DNA of 6,895 nucleotides from CAZFHZ01 sp964519015 (GCA_964519015.1 CAZFHZ010000154.1:1-6895); one strand, 5' to 3'; numbered from the stretch's first letter, positions 1-6,253 are shown. The notes: generated by a model not told the origin, from the letters alone. A program made the numbers and translations.

Positions 1-336
<336 letters not shown>

Positions 337-432
337 TGATCTTCGGGACCCGCGCAGGCCTCATTGAGGTACTCTGAGTCTGAGCAGTATCGTGTCGCAG
401 GGACGTCACGGATCGACCATCTGTCATGAGCT
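337..432 (+). other. 23S-5S internal transcribed spacer
   Basis: About 96 bases separate the 23S end from the 5S start. I see no tRNA, ORF or convincing hairpin here; it is presumably removed during rRNA processing. Its last bases (CATGAGCTTG, 425-434) resemble the sequence before the degenerate 5S copy near 6302-6311 (CGTGAGGTTG), a short match that may mean that copy once included part of this spacer. Confidence 0.7.
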
Positions 433-551
433 TGTCGGTGGCTATAGCGGAGGGGTCATACCCGTTCCCATTCCGAACACGGTCGTCAAGCCCTCCCGCG
501 CCGATGGTACTTGGGGGTTCACCCCCCTGGGAGAGTAGGTCGCTGCCGGCA
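433..551 (+). rRNA. rrf: 5S ribosomal RNA (complete)
   Basis: The complete 5S rRNA (about 119 nt) is the central-protuberance RNA of the large ribosomal subunit and the last gene of the rrn operon. Both strands of helix I are present: 433-442 pairs with 542-551 over ten positions, including G-U pairs. The conserved loop C/helix III block CCGAACACGG (473-482) and the loop E strands CCGATGGTAC (501-510) and GAGAGTAGG (531-539) are intact. The hairpin GGGGG-TTCA-CCCCC of domain gamma is also intact. It is the only copy in the window able to form helix I, so it is taken as the functional gene and as the reference for the three partial copies downstream. Confidence 0.97.
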
Positions 552-561
552 TTTTAATTAC

Positions 562-600
562 GAGCCCCCCTGAATTGATCCCAGGGGGGCTCTCTATTGT
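562..600 (+). terminator. rrn operon terminator
   Basis: A perfect 11-bp inverted repeat, GAGCCCCCCTG (562-572) and CAGGGGGGCTC (582-592), encloses a 9-nt loop. It starts 10 bases after the 5S end and is followed by the moderately T-rich TCTATTGT. Position and shape fit an intrinsic terminator of the rRNA operon. Confidence 0.88.
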
Positions 601-666
601 CATCCCTCCCGTACCTGGCCCCCCAGGATGATCGCCTTCCTGCTCCCAAGGTGAGATCATCGCCTC

Positions 667-696
667 TTGACATGAACACGTATAAGTGTACATATT
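667..696 (+). promoter_or_regulatory. Putative hicAB promoter with overlapping operator
   Basis: A consensus -35 hexamer TTGACA lies at 667-672, with a candidate -10 CATATT at 691-696 (18-bp spacing, 4 of 6 matches). Overlapping both is an inverted repeat, TGAACAC (673-679), a 6-base spacer, and GTGTACA (686-692), matching at six of seven positions. HicB antitoxins with a DNA-binding domain usually repress their own promoter, so this is a reasonable HicB operator. A GTG codon that could start hicA (686) falls inside the repeat, which argues for the later start. Confidence 0.55.
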
Positions 697-700
697 AATC

Positions 701-889
701 TTGAAGCGTCGAGAACTGGAAGAGGGCCTCCGGGAAGCAGGTTGGTGGTTCCAGCGGCATGGTCGCCGGCACGACTTGTGGACGAACGGGGAATCGACCG
801 AAGGCATTCCTCGTCACCGGGAAATCCATGAGCGGCTCGCCACCAGGATCCTAAGCCGAGCGAGGTCGAATCCGCCGGGAAAGGAGTGA
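701..889 (+). CDS. hicA: HicA-like type II toxin (mRNA interferase)
   Basis: A small basic protein of about 62 residues of the HicA family. These are ribosome-independent mRNA endonucleases with a double-stranded-RNA-binding-like fold, neutralised by HicB. The N-terminal KRRELEEGLREAGWW helix is visible, followed by the family signature RHGRRHDLWTNGE, which carries the expected catalytic histidine (His24 from this start), and then the PRHREIHERLATRIL helix. The start is uncertain: TTG at 701 gives the common (M)KRREL beginning, while GTG at 686 adds five residues but lies in the putative operator. Neither has a clear Shine-Dalgarno sequence, and a start close to the predicted transcript end is possible. 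The stop (887-889) is 7 bases before the hicB start, as expected for a co-transcribed toxin-first pair. The module sits directly downstream of the rrn terminator. Confidence 0.88.
   Translation: MKRRELEEGLREAGWWFQRHGRRHDLWTNGESTEGIPRHREIHERLATRILSRARSNPPGKE
880..886 (+). promoter_or_regulatory. Ribosome binding site of hicB
   Basis: AAAGGAG lies inside the last codons of hicA, 10 bases before the ATG at 897. It fixes the hicB start and contrasts with the lack of such a site before hicA. This would favour more antitoxin than toxin synthesis from one transcript. Confidence 0.75.
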
Positions 890-896
890 TGCCCTG

Positions 897-1310
897 ATGA
901 GACTGGAAGGGCGCATGTGGAAGGATGAGACATTCTGGCTGGTGGAGATCCCCATTCTGGATGCCATGACTCAGGGTCACAGCAGGCGGGAAGCGCTGGA
1001 AATGGCTGGAGACTTGGTGGAGACGCTGGCGGACACGGACGGATTCCGGGCTGAAGCGCGTCATGTGGCCGGTGACCGTATCGAGGTCAGCTGCAACGAC
1101 TCACGTCAGCTGGTAGCTCTCGTGCTACGTCGTCAGCGACAGAAGTATGGCCTGTCGCTGGCGGATGTGGCTCGGCGACTGCACGCCAGATCCCGGAACA
1201 CCTATGCGCGCTATGAGCAGGGGCGATCGGTGCCGACCATTGAGAAGCTCGCTGAACTGCTGGAGGCAGTATCTGAGAAGGACCTGGTGATCCGCCAGAG
1301 CGGAGCGTGA
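897..1310 (+). CDS. hicB: HicB-like antitoxin with C-terminal XRE helix-turn-helix
   Basis: A 137-residue antitoxin partner of the upstream HicA. Residues 1-55 match the HicB partial RNase H-like fold that masks the toxin: LEGRMWKDETFWLVEIPILDA is followed by the typical TQGHSRREALEMAGDLVETL helix. Residues about 76-125 form a Cro/C1-type helix-turn-helix (RRQRQKYGLSLADVARRL, then NTYARYEQGRSVPTIEKLAELLEAV), which would bind the operator over the hicA promoter for autorepression. The ATG at 897 is supported by AAAGGAG 10 bases upstream. The conserved YEQGR motif after the recognition helix is intact, so the protein appears functional. The gene ends 35 bases before the 5S-derived fragment at 1346. 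I am confident of the family; the DNA target is inferred. Confidence 0.92.
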   Translation: MRLEGRMWKDETFWLVEIPILDAMTQGHSRREALEMAGDLVETLADTDGFRAEARHVAGDRIEVSCNDSRQLVALVLRRQRQKYGLSLADVARRLHARSRNTYARYEQGRSVPTIEKLAELLEAVSEKDLVIRQSGA

Positions 1311-1345
1311 TCACCGGTTTCCAGGCTCCCTGTCAACCCCGCAGG

Positions 1346-1406
1346 GCCCTCCCGCGTCGATGGTATTCAGGGTTTACCCCCCTGGGAGAACAGGTCGCTG
1401 CCGGCA
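1346..1406 (+). pseudogene. 5S rRNA 3'-half fragment (copy 2)
   Basis: These 61 bases align with positions 490-551 of the intact 5S gene (helix III end, loop E, helices IV/V and the 3' strand of helix I). I count about seven substitutions, all transitions, and one single-base deletion. The 5' half is absent, so no 5S fold is possible. A GTCAA (1332-1336) just upstream may be the remains of the preceding 5S bases, separated by a 9-base insertion. Homology runs a few bases past the 5S end (CATTAATT versus CATTTTAATT) and leads straight into a strong hairpin. It lies between hicB and the hip operon. It could serve as a stable RNA end or be only a scar of insertion. Confidence 0.9.
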
Positions 1407-1413
1407 TTAATTC

Positions 1414-1450
1414 GAAAGCCCCCCGGGGAGTCATCCCCGGGGGGCTTTCT
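1414..1450 (+). terminator. Strong GC-rich hairpin after 5S copy 2
   Basis: A perfect 15-bp inverted repeat at 1414-1428 and 1435-1449 (GAAAGCCCCCCGGGG and its complement) has a 6-base loop. It has the same position relative to the 5S 3' end as the rrn terminator has to the true 5S, but a different sequence. The downstream T run is poor (TTTCTCCTGG). It would end hicAB transcription before the hip promoter, and by symmetry may also act on the minus strand. Confidence 0.75.
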
Positions 1451-1491
1451 CCTGGTGCCCGGATCCCCCATGCTTTTCCACTGCCCCGTTC

Positions 1492-1579
1492 GGGTATAAT
1501 CGACGCGATCAATTGGATATTATACCCTTTCGGTACTATTTTGTTCTTGTTCCATGAAATTATATGCGTTAGGGTATAA
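1492..1579 (+). promoter_or_regulatory. hipBST promoter-operator region with three GGGTATA boxes
   Basis: This AT-rich stretch has three copies of one box: GGGTATAAT at 1492-1500, its perfect reverse complement ATTATACCC at 1519-1527, and GGGTATAA at 1572-1579. The first two form a 9-bp inverted repeat with an 18-bp spacer. The first box contains a consensus -10 hexamer TATAAT (1495-1500), and the second overlaps TATTAT (1518-1523). The third overlaps the Shine-Dalgarno-like AGGG (1571-1574) of hipB. HipB proteins bind paired half-sites upstream of their own operon, so these are likely HipB operators. The exact transcription start cannot be decided, because no good -35 box is seen. Confidence 0.65.
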
Positions 1580-1581
1580 CC

Positions 1582-1812
1582 ATGACAACCAACGTACTGG
1601 CAGGATTCGTGAAGGATCAGAGGAAGGCCCTGGGCCTGACACAGGTGGATCTGGCCGGCCAGGCTGGTGTGGGCCTCCGTTTCATCCGGGATCTGGAGCA
1701 AGCCAAAGCAACCCTGAGGATGGACAAGGTGAACCAGGTTTTGGCGCTCTTCGGAAGCAAGCTTGGGCCGATCCCCCTGACGGCGGAAGATCGCGATGGC
1801 CCGGACCGGTAG
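1582..1812 (+). CDS. hipB: HipB-like antitoxin / XRE-family repressor
   Basis: A 76-residue Cro/C1-type helix-turn-helix protein, first gene of a three-gene hip operon. Residues about 5-58 (LAGFVKDQRKALGLTQVDLAGQAGVGLRFIRDLEQAKATLRMDKVNQVLALFG) show the full five-helix XRE pattern with the LTQxxLA...G...FIRxxE signature typical of HipB. The short polar tail corresponds to the segment that in HipB families reaches the partner proteins. As in known systems it should dimerise on the operators at 1492-1579 and repress the operon. In the tripartite HipBST arrangement HipB is mainly the DNA-binding component and HipS does most of the neutralising. Its end overlaps the start of hipS by 17 bases (1796-1812), which indicates translational coupling. 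Confidence 0.92.
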   Translation: MTTNVLAGFVKDQRKALGLTQVDLAGQAGVGLRFIRDLEQAKATLRMDKVNQVLALFGSKLGPIPLTAEDRDGPDR

Positions 1813-2131
1813 AGTCTTCATGGACGGAGAGTTCGCCGGAATCATCCGTGAGGACGAGGAGGGATTCTGGTTCACGTACGATGAGGGCTACCTCGGCAGT
1901 GCTGACGCGAGGGCGATCAGCCTTGCCCTGCCCCTGCAGGCCGGTCCTTACCATGACAGGACCCTGTTCCCCTTCTTCGACGGCCTGATCCCCGAGGGTT
2001 GGCTGTTGGACATCGCCGAGAAGACCTGGAAATTGGACCCCAGGGACCGGATGGGCCTGTTGCTGGCCTGCTGTGAGGATTGCATCGGCGCTGTATCCGT
2101 GGGGCGGGAGGAGGGGCCAGGTGACGCCTGA
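1796..2131 (+). CDS. hipS: HipS-like antitoxin (HipA N-terminal subdomain as a separate protein)
   Basis: A 111-residue stand-alone version of the N-terminal domain of HipA kinases. The start MARTGRVFMDGEFAGIIRED matches the first beta strands of that domain (VxxxGxxVGxL pattern). Residues 56-101 (TLFPFFDGLIPEGWLLDIAEK...DPRDRMGLLLACCEDCIGAVSV) are the conserved core (FFxxLLPEG and the DxxxLLxxxGxDxxGAV region). In E. coli HipBST the equivalent protein, HipS, is the antitoxin of the shortened kinase HipT, and a tryptophan of HipS is reported to enter the kinase active site. W69 in PEGW is a candidate equivalent; this mapping is from memory. The gene overlaps hipB by 17 and hipT by 11 bases, so all three are coupled. 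The frames are clean and the next gene has its own strong ribosome site, so it does not look like a frameshifted hipA. Confidence 0.86.
   Translation: MARTGRVFMDGEFAGIIREDEEGFWFTYDEGYLGSADARAISLALPLQAGPYHDRTLFPFFDGLIPEGWLLDIAEKTWKLDPRDRMGLLLACCEDCIGAVSVGREEGPGDA
2107..2116 (+). promoter_or_regulatory. Ribosome binding site fixing the hipT GTG start
   Basis: The purine run GGAGGAGGGG inside the end of hipS places GGAGG 9 bases before GTG at 2121. It supports this start over in-frame ATG 2073, which would overlap hipS far more and add residues with no family similarity. Confidence 0.75.
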
Positions 2132-3068
2132 TCGTTGCTTCATCTGTTGCGAGCGCCTGGAGCAGAAACCGGGACTGTATCATCGGCAGTGCTCGGAGAG
2201 CTTTTACGGCGATCCGGTACCACCTGAGCTGCCATACGGCTGGGGCGATCTGAACTCGCTGGCCGAGCAGGTGATTCGTACCCGAATCTCGGTACCGGGA
2301 ATCCAACCGAAGCTCTCGCTCCATCTGGATCGGAGCGAAAGCAGAGAAAGCCGCTTCACGCTGGTCGGTCTCTGGGGTGACTTCGTCCTCAAGCCCCCGC
2401 ACGAGGACTACCCCGGCATGCCCGAATTGGAACATGCGTGCATGAGTATGGCGCGTTCGTGCGGGATCGAGACGGTTCCATTCGCCCTGATGCCATTGAA
2501 GAGTGGCGAACCGGCCTACCTGTCCCGGCGAGTCGATCGAGACACCAGGGGAAAGCTCCACATGGAGGACATGGCCCAGGTGACAGGGAAGATGACGGAA
2601 CAGAAGTATAGGGGCTCATTGGAGCAGGTCGGCAAGGCAGTATGGGCCTACTCCGCGACCCCGCTCCTGGACGTTGTCCGTCTGTTCGAGCTGACGGTCT
2701 TCTGTTTCCTGACGGCGAACTCGGATATGCACCTGAAGAACTTCTCGCTGCTATACGGGCGGGACGGGCGCATCCGGCTGGCGCCCGCTTATGATCTGCT
2801 TGCGACGCAGATCCTGGTCCCGACCGACAGGGAGGAATCGGCATTGACCGTCCGCGGTCGAAAGAACAACCTTTCGGAACGCGATTTTCAAACACTGGCA
2901 GAGCGCTTCAGACTCACACCAAGACAATACGAGAATGCCTGCGGCCGACTGAGAGGGGCCCTCCCCCGTATGGAAGACACACTTGCTCGATCCTTCGCCT
3001 CCGATCGGCACAAGGAAGCGCTGAGCGGGTTGATGAGGGAACGGGCAGGGAGGATCGGGCTTGCCTGA
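2121..3068 (+). CDS. hipT: HipT-like serine/threonine kinase toxin (HipA family, short form)
   Basis: A 315-residue HipA-family kinase lacking the N-terminal subdomain, which is supplied by hipS. HipA and E. coli HipT arrest growth by phosphorylating an aminoacyl-tRNA synthetase (GltX and TrpS respectively); the target here is unknown. Residues 6-30 carry a Cys-rich start (C6, C9, C10, H21, C24) resembling a small zinc-knuckle segment common in short HipA-like proteins. Residues 57-67 (SVPGIQPKLSL) form the phosphorylatable glycine-rich loop, and K91 in DFVLKPP is the ATP lysine. E104 follows in the ELEHACMSMA helix. NSDMHLKN at 200-207 holds the catalytic aspartate D202, and LAPAYDLL at 220-227 holds the metal-binding D225. 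All kinase residues are present, so it should be active. The usual HipT S-x-S loop reads S57-V-P here. GTG start with a strong ribosome site; 11-base overlap with hipS. Confidence 0.92.
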   Translation: MTPDRCFICCERLEQKPGLYHRQCSESFYGDPVPPELPYGWGDLNSLAEQVIRTRISVPGIQPKLSLHLDRSESRESRFTLVGLWGDFVLKPPHEDYPGMPELEHACMSMARSCGIETVPFALMPLKSGEPAYLSRRVDRDTRGKLHMEDMAQVTGKMTEQKYRGSLEQVGKAVWAYSATPLLDVVRLFELTVFCFLTANSDMHLKNFSLLYGRDGRIRLAPAYDLLATQILVPTDREESALTVRGRKNNLSERDFQTLAERFRLTPRQYENACGRLRGALPRMEDTLARSFASDRHKEALSGLMRERAGRIGLA

Positions 3069-3083
3069 TCCTTCGAGAGTCCA

Positions 3084-3112
3084 CATCGACGGGGAGGTTC
3101 GGCACCTCGATG
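3084..3112 (+). other. Weak hairpin downstream of hipT
   Basis: CATCGA (3084-3089) and TCGATG (3107-3112), with inner GAGGT/ACCTC (3094-3098, 3104-3108), could fold into a bulged hairpin 16 bases after the hipT stop. There is no T run. It may slow or end hip transcription before the convergent permease gene, but evidence is thin. Confidence 0.3.
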
Positions 3113-3126
3113 TCGGCTCATCACAG

Positions 3127-3160
3127 CAAGCCTTCCCGCGCCGATGGTACTTGGGAGAGT
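3127..3160 (+). pseudogene. Short internally deleted 5S rRNA fragment (copy 3)
   Basis: These 34 bases match the 5S gene from 487 to 515 and then 532 to 536, with one substitution (33 of 34). Exactly 16 bases are missing, namely the domain gamma hairpin. The gap is bounded in the parent by two TGGG copies (512-515 and 528-531), the signature of a slippage or microhomology deletion. No 3' part of helix I and no hairpin terminator follow; the sequence passes into the 3' end of the minus-strand permease gene 30 bases later. It sits between the convergent hipT and permease genes. Confidence 0.85.
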
Positions 3161-3190
3161 TTTCAGCGGCTGCGGTTCAGGATACGCTGC

Positions 3191-5875
3191 TCATTCCATC
3201 CTCATCACGACCATCGGATCGGTGTTCGCAATCCGCCGGGCCGGCAGGTAGCAGGCCAGGAGGGCAACCGTGAGCTGGACCAGGGCCACTCCGGCATAGG
3301 TCACCGGATCGATCGCCGAGACGCCGAAGAGCAGGCTGGCGATGAGGCGCGACGAAACCAGCGCCAGTCCGAGCCCGATGATCAGTCCTATCCCGACCGG
3401 CACCAGCGCTCCCCACAGCACTTCCGACACGATGCGCGACCGGACGGCTCCCAGGGTCATCCTGATGCCGATCTCCCGTGTGCGCTGCAGGGTTACATAC
3501 ATCATCACACCGAGAACGCCGATCAGGGCCAGGATGAAGGCGGTCAGACCGAAGAAACTGAGCAGGATGGTGGCAGTACGTGACTGGGCGGTGCTGTGTC
3601 GGATGAGTTCGGCCATTGGTTGCAGGAAGGAGAGGGGAACATCGGGATCGATCGACCGCACCGTCTCCTGGACCGGTCCCATCATGTCGGCGGCGTCGGT
3701 TTCGGTGCGCACCAGTACGTACATGGCTCTGGATGGAAAGAGCTCGTGCCGGAAGTACACCGTGGGTACAGAGGGATAGGCCAGGCTGTACTGGTGGACG
3801 TCGCCGACGATCCCGGTGATGGTCCAGCAGTCGCTGTTCATCTCTAAGGTCTTGCCGCGCGCCTCACTTCCTTCCCAATACAGGCTTGCGAATGCCCGGT
3901 TGACGGCCAGTTCCCTCAGGGTAGGGTCGGATCCGGTCCAGTTCGGGACCGTTCCGGCCAGGAGCGGTATCCCCATCGTCCGGAAGTAATCCTCATCCAC
4001 CTCCTGAACACTGGCATAGGGCATCCGCTCCCCCTCCGGGATGGCGTATCCTTCGGCTTTGTACACCGACCAAGTGTCGGAGCCGGTCAGGGGAAGGTGG
4101 TCGATCCGGGAGACAGCTACGACGCCGGGCAGGGCCGAGAGCCTGGAGGTCACCTCCTGATAGTACGACCTGAGGGCTTCCCTGTCGGCGTATGACGTAC
4201 CGGGGGGATTGAGCCGGAAGGTGGCGAGGTTCGCCACCTCGAATCCCGGATCCACCTGCTGAAGGGCCAGGGTGCTCCGGATGAGCAGTCCCGATCCGAC
4301 CAGGAGCAGGACCGAAACGGCGATCTCGGCCGCAATCAGGATGGCGTTCCAGCGGAGCCGTCCGGCGCCGGCGCTCAGAGCGGCAGCGCCCTCGTGCAGG
4401 ACGGTGCGGATCGTGCTGTGGGTGGTCGCGAAGGCCGGTGCCAGACCGTAGAGAACGGCCGCCAGGATGGAAGTGCCCGCGGTGAACAGCAGTACGACGC
4501 CGTCGATCCCGATGCCGGCGGTACGGGGTGTGCCCGGGGGCAGGTTCCCTTTGAGGATGGAGAGGAACCAGACGCCGGTCATGAACCCGAGCAGCCCGCC
4601 GGCCAGCCCCAGCACAAGGCTCTCGGTGATGACCTGGCGGATGAGGCGGGGGCGGGCGGCTCCCAGGGCGGCCCGGACCGCCATTTCCCGGCGGCGGCCT
4701 CCGGCGCGGGCCAGAAGGATGTTGGCAAGGTTGGCACAGGTCAGCAGCAGGACGAGGATCACAGCGGCCATGAAGAGAAGCAGAGGCGTTCGCGTCTCAC
4801 CGATGATCCCGTCCCGGAGCGGTGTCACTCCGGCCGACGCGACGTTGTTGGCATCCAGCCAGCTCTGCTCCTCCCCCAGCGCCCGGGCGATCGCGTTCAC
4901 CTCGGCGTCGGCCTGTTCGACCGTGATTCCGTCGGCGAGGCGGCCGATCGCCTGGTAGGCGGCGGTGCCGGCATAGTCGGAAAAGTTGGCCGGATCGATC
5001 TTCATCGGGACCCAGAACCGCCAGGGCTCCTGCAGGGATATGTGGTCCCGCGGCATGATCCCCACCACCGTCCGGCTGTCCACTCCGCGCCCGCTCAGGT
5101 TGATGGTGCGGCCGATGATTCCGGGGTCGCCGCCGAACTGGGACTGCCACAGCTCGTAACTGAGGATCACGGTTTCCGGTGTACCCGGCGCCTCCTCCTC
5201 GGGCAGGAAGCTCCGCCCCAGGAACGGTTGCGCCCCCAGAACCTTGAAGAAATTCACCGTCACATAGCCTCCGTAGATATCGGTTGCCTCACCCGTTCCC
5301 GTCAGGGCGAATGACTGCTGGGAAAAGGCCGCCATGTTCTCCAGGAGGGGAACGCGTTGCCGCATGTTCTCGAGCAGCGACTTGGTGAAGGTCTGGACCG
5401 GCCAGACCTGGACGATCCGCTCGGGTTCAGAGTAGGGGAGGGGGCGAAGCAGTATGGCATTGACGATGCTGAAGATCGCCGTGCCGGCGCCGATCCCGAC
5501 GGCCAGGCTGAGGATGGCGGCCGAGGTGAAGACGGGGGCCCGTAGCAAGGTGCGGACGGCGTAACGGGTATCGTGGAGAATCCCCTGCACAAAGAGCGTC
5601 AGCCCGGTCATATGGTCCTTCTCCTTGGTGATCTGTTCGCATTCCCACCGGATGTGGTCCACACTTCCGAAGAGCCGTTCGGCCTCTTCGCGGGCGGCGG
5701 TGGGCTCCCATCCCTCTTCGATGAGTTCCTGGATCCGGTAGGCGATATGCAGTTCCACTTCCCGCCGTACGTCTTCGTGCACCGGGAGACCCCGTACGTC
5801 GGGTCGCCGCCCGCTGATATGACCGATCCGCTTTATCCCGCGCCGATGCAGCTCGTCAGACCCGGTCTCGATCAT
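3191..5875 (-). CDS. ADOP-type ABC transporter permease (MacB/FtsX duplicated, orphan)
   Basis: An 894-residue inner-membrane protein of the duplicated orphan permease group first noted in Acidobacteria. Residues ~33-88 (VREEVELHI-like helix, then AREEAERLFGSVDHIRWECE) are the permease prefix domain. A first membrane segment (~114-140) leads to a large extracytoplasmic MacB-type domain (~141-360), and an FtsX-type segment set follows (~364-388, 414-440, 458-482) with the cytoplasmic RRREMAVRAALGA coupling motif. The plan then repeats: membrane segment ~510-533, second extracytoplasmic domain ~535-765, segments ~768-792, 822-845 and 856-877, with REIGIRMTLGA as the second coupling motif. MacB-like permeases transmit force from a cytoplasmic ATPase to the periplasm, but no ATPase gene lies beside it. 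The start ATG overlaps the padR stop as ATGA, with GGGAG upstream. Substrate unknown. It reads intact to the stop. Confidence 0.93.
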   Translation of the reverse strand: MIETGSDELHRRGIKRIGHISGRRPDVRGLPVHEDVRREVELHIAYRIQELIEEGWEPTAAREEAERLFGSVDHIRWECEQITKEKDHMTGLTLFVQGILHDTRYAVRTLLRAPVFTSAAILSLAVGIGAGTAIFSIVNAILLRPLPYSEPERIVQVWPVQTFTKSLLENMRQRVPLLENMAAFSQQSFALTGTGEATDIYGGYVTVNFFKVLGAQPFLGRSFLPEEEAPGTPETVILSYELWQSQFGGDPGIIGRTINLSGRGVDSRTVVGIMPRDHISLQEPWRFWVPMKIDPANFSDYAGTAAYQAIGRLADGITVEQADAEVNAIARALGEEQSWLDANNVASAGVTPLRDGIIGETRTPLLLFMAAVILVLLLTCANLANILLARAGGRRREMAVRAALGAARPRLIRQVITESLVLGLAGGLLGFMTGVWFLSILKGNLPPGTPRTAGIGIDGVVLLFTAGTSILAAVLYGLAPAFATTHSTIRTVLHEGAAALSAGAGRLRWNAILIAAEIAVSVLLLVGSGLLIRSTLALQQVDPGFEVANLATFRLNPPGTSYADREALRSYYQEVTSRLSALPGVVAVSRIDHLPLTGSDTWSVYKAEGYAIPEGERMPYASVQEVDEDYFRTMGIPLLAGTVPNWTGSDPTLRELAVNRAFASLYWEGSEARGKTLEMNSDCWTITGIVGDVHQYSLAYPSVPTVYFRHELFPSRAMYVLVRTETDAADMMGPVQETVRSIDPDVPLSFLQPMAELIRHSTAQSRTATILLSFFGLTAFILALIGVLGVMMYVTLQRTREIGIRMTLGAVRSRIVSEVLWGALVPVGIGLIIGLGLALVSSRLIASLLFGVSAIDPVTYAGVALVQLTVALLACYLPARRIANTDPMVVMRME

Positions 5876-6216
5876 CGCAGCGGCTCCCGGGCCGTGATCA
5901 CCCGGCCCATGGCCTCGACGTAGCGCTTCCACGTCTGGAGCTTGATCGCGAGCTGTTTGCGCCCTTCGGCGGTGAGAGCGTAGAACTTCGCCTCGCGCCC
6001 CGTGTCGGTGATCCCCCATTCGGCCCGCAGCCAGCCCTTCTTCTCCAACCGGCGCAGAGCGGGGTAGAGGGCACCCTCTTCGAGGGTGAAAGCGTCCTTG
6101 GTGCACAGGCGGATCTGACGGGAGATCTCGTAGCCGTGAATCGGGGTCCAGCTCAGAGCCTTGAGGATCACCAGATCGAGGGTGCCCTTGAACATTTCGA
6201 GCGAATCCTGTTTCAT
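5872..6216 (-). CDS. PadR-family winged-helix transcriptional regulator
   Basis: A 114-residue PadR-type repressor, first gene of a two-gene operon with the permease. Residues 9-37 (FKGTLDLVILKALSWTPIHGYEISRQI) and 46-67 (LEEGALYPALRRLEKKGWLRAEW) are the two signature blocks of the PadR winged helix, and 73-90 (GREAKFYALTAEGRKQLA) form the wing. The rest is a short dimerisation helix, as in PadR subfamily 2. ATG at 6216 is preferred over TTG at 6246, because family members start about ten residues before the LxxFKGTLDLL motif and AGGA lies 10 bases upstream. Such regulators almost always sit before ADOP permeases and control them; the effector is unknown. The palindrome at 6254-6276 is a likely autoregulatory operator. 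Confidence 0.93.
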   Translation of the reverse strand: MKQDSLEMFKGTLDLVILKALSWTPIHGYEISRQIRLCTKDAFTLEEGALYPALRRLEKKGWLRAEWGITDTGREAKFYALTAEGRKQLAIKLQTWKRYVEAMGRVITAREPLR

Positions 6217-6253
6217 CGCCGCATTATCCTGTGCGGTGTGTACCAAAGACCAC

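Noticed and set aside
337..432. tRNA gene in the 23S-5S spacer
   Set aside because: No cloverleaf, TTCGA-type T loop or CCA end can be fitted here.
1307..1579. A 90-residue plus-strand frame between hicB and hipB
   Set aside because: It translates the 5S fragment, the hairpin and the hip operator region, and has no family resemblance or ribosome site.
1796..3068. hipA broken into two pieces by a frameshift
   Set aside because: The second gene has its own strong ribosome site and a Cys-rich start seen in short HipA-like kinases, and the layout matches the tripartite HipBST type. Not fully excluded without alignment.
3161..3190. Terminator of the permease operon
   Set aside because: Only a 5-bp CAGCG/CGCTG pairing is visible, with a long loop and no T run on either strand.
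4394..5314. A 306-residue plus-strand open frame
   Set aside because: It is a shadow of the permease gene on the opposite strand, rich in Gly, Gln, Asp and Arg as expected from high-GC antisense, with no recognisable motif.
5876..6106. A 77-residue N-terminal extension of the permease
   Set aside because: It would overlap most of padR in another frame and reads as Arg/His/Gly-rich noise. The ATG at 5875 overlaps the padR stop and is followed by the expected prefix domain.
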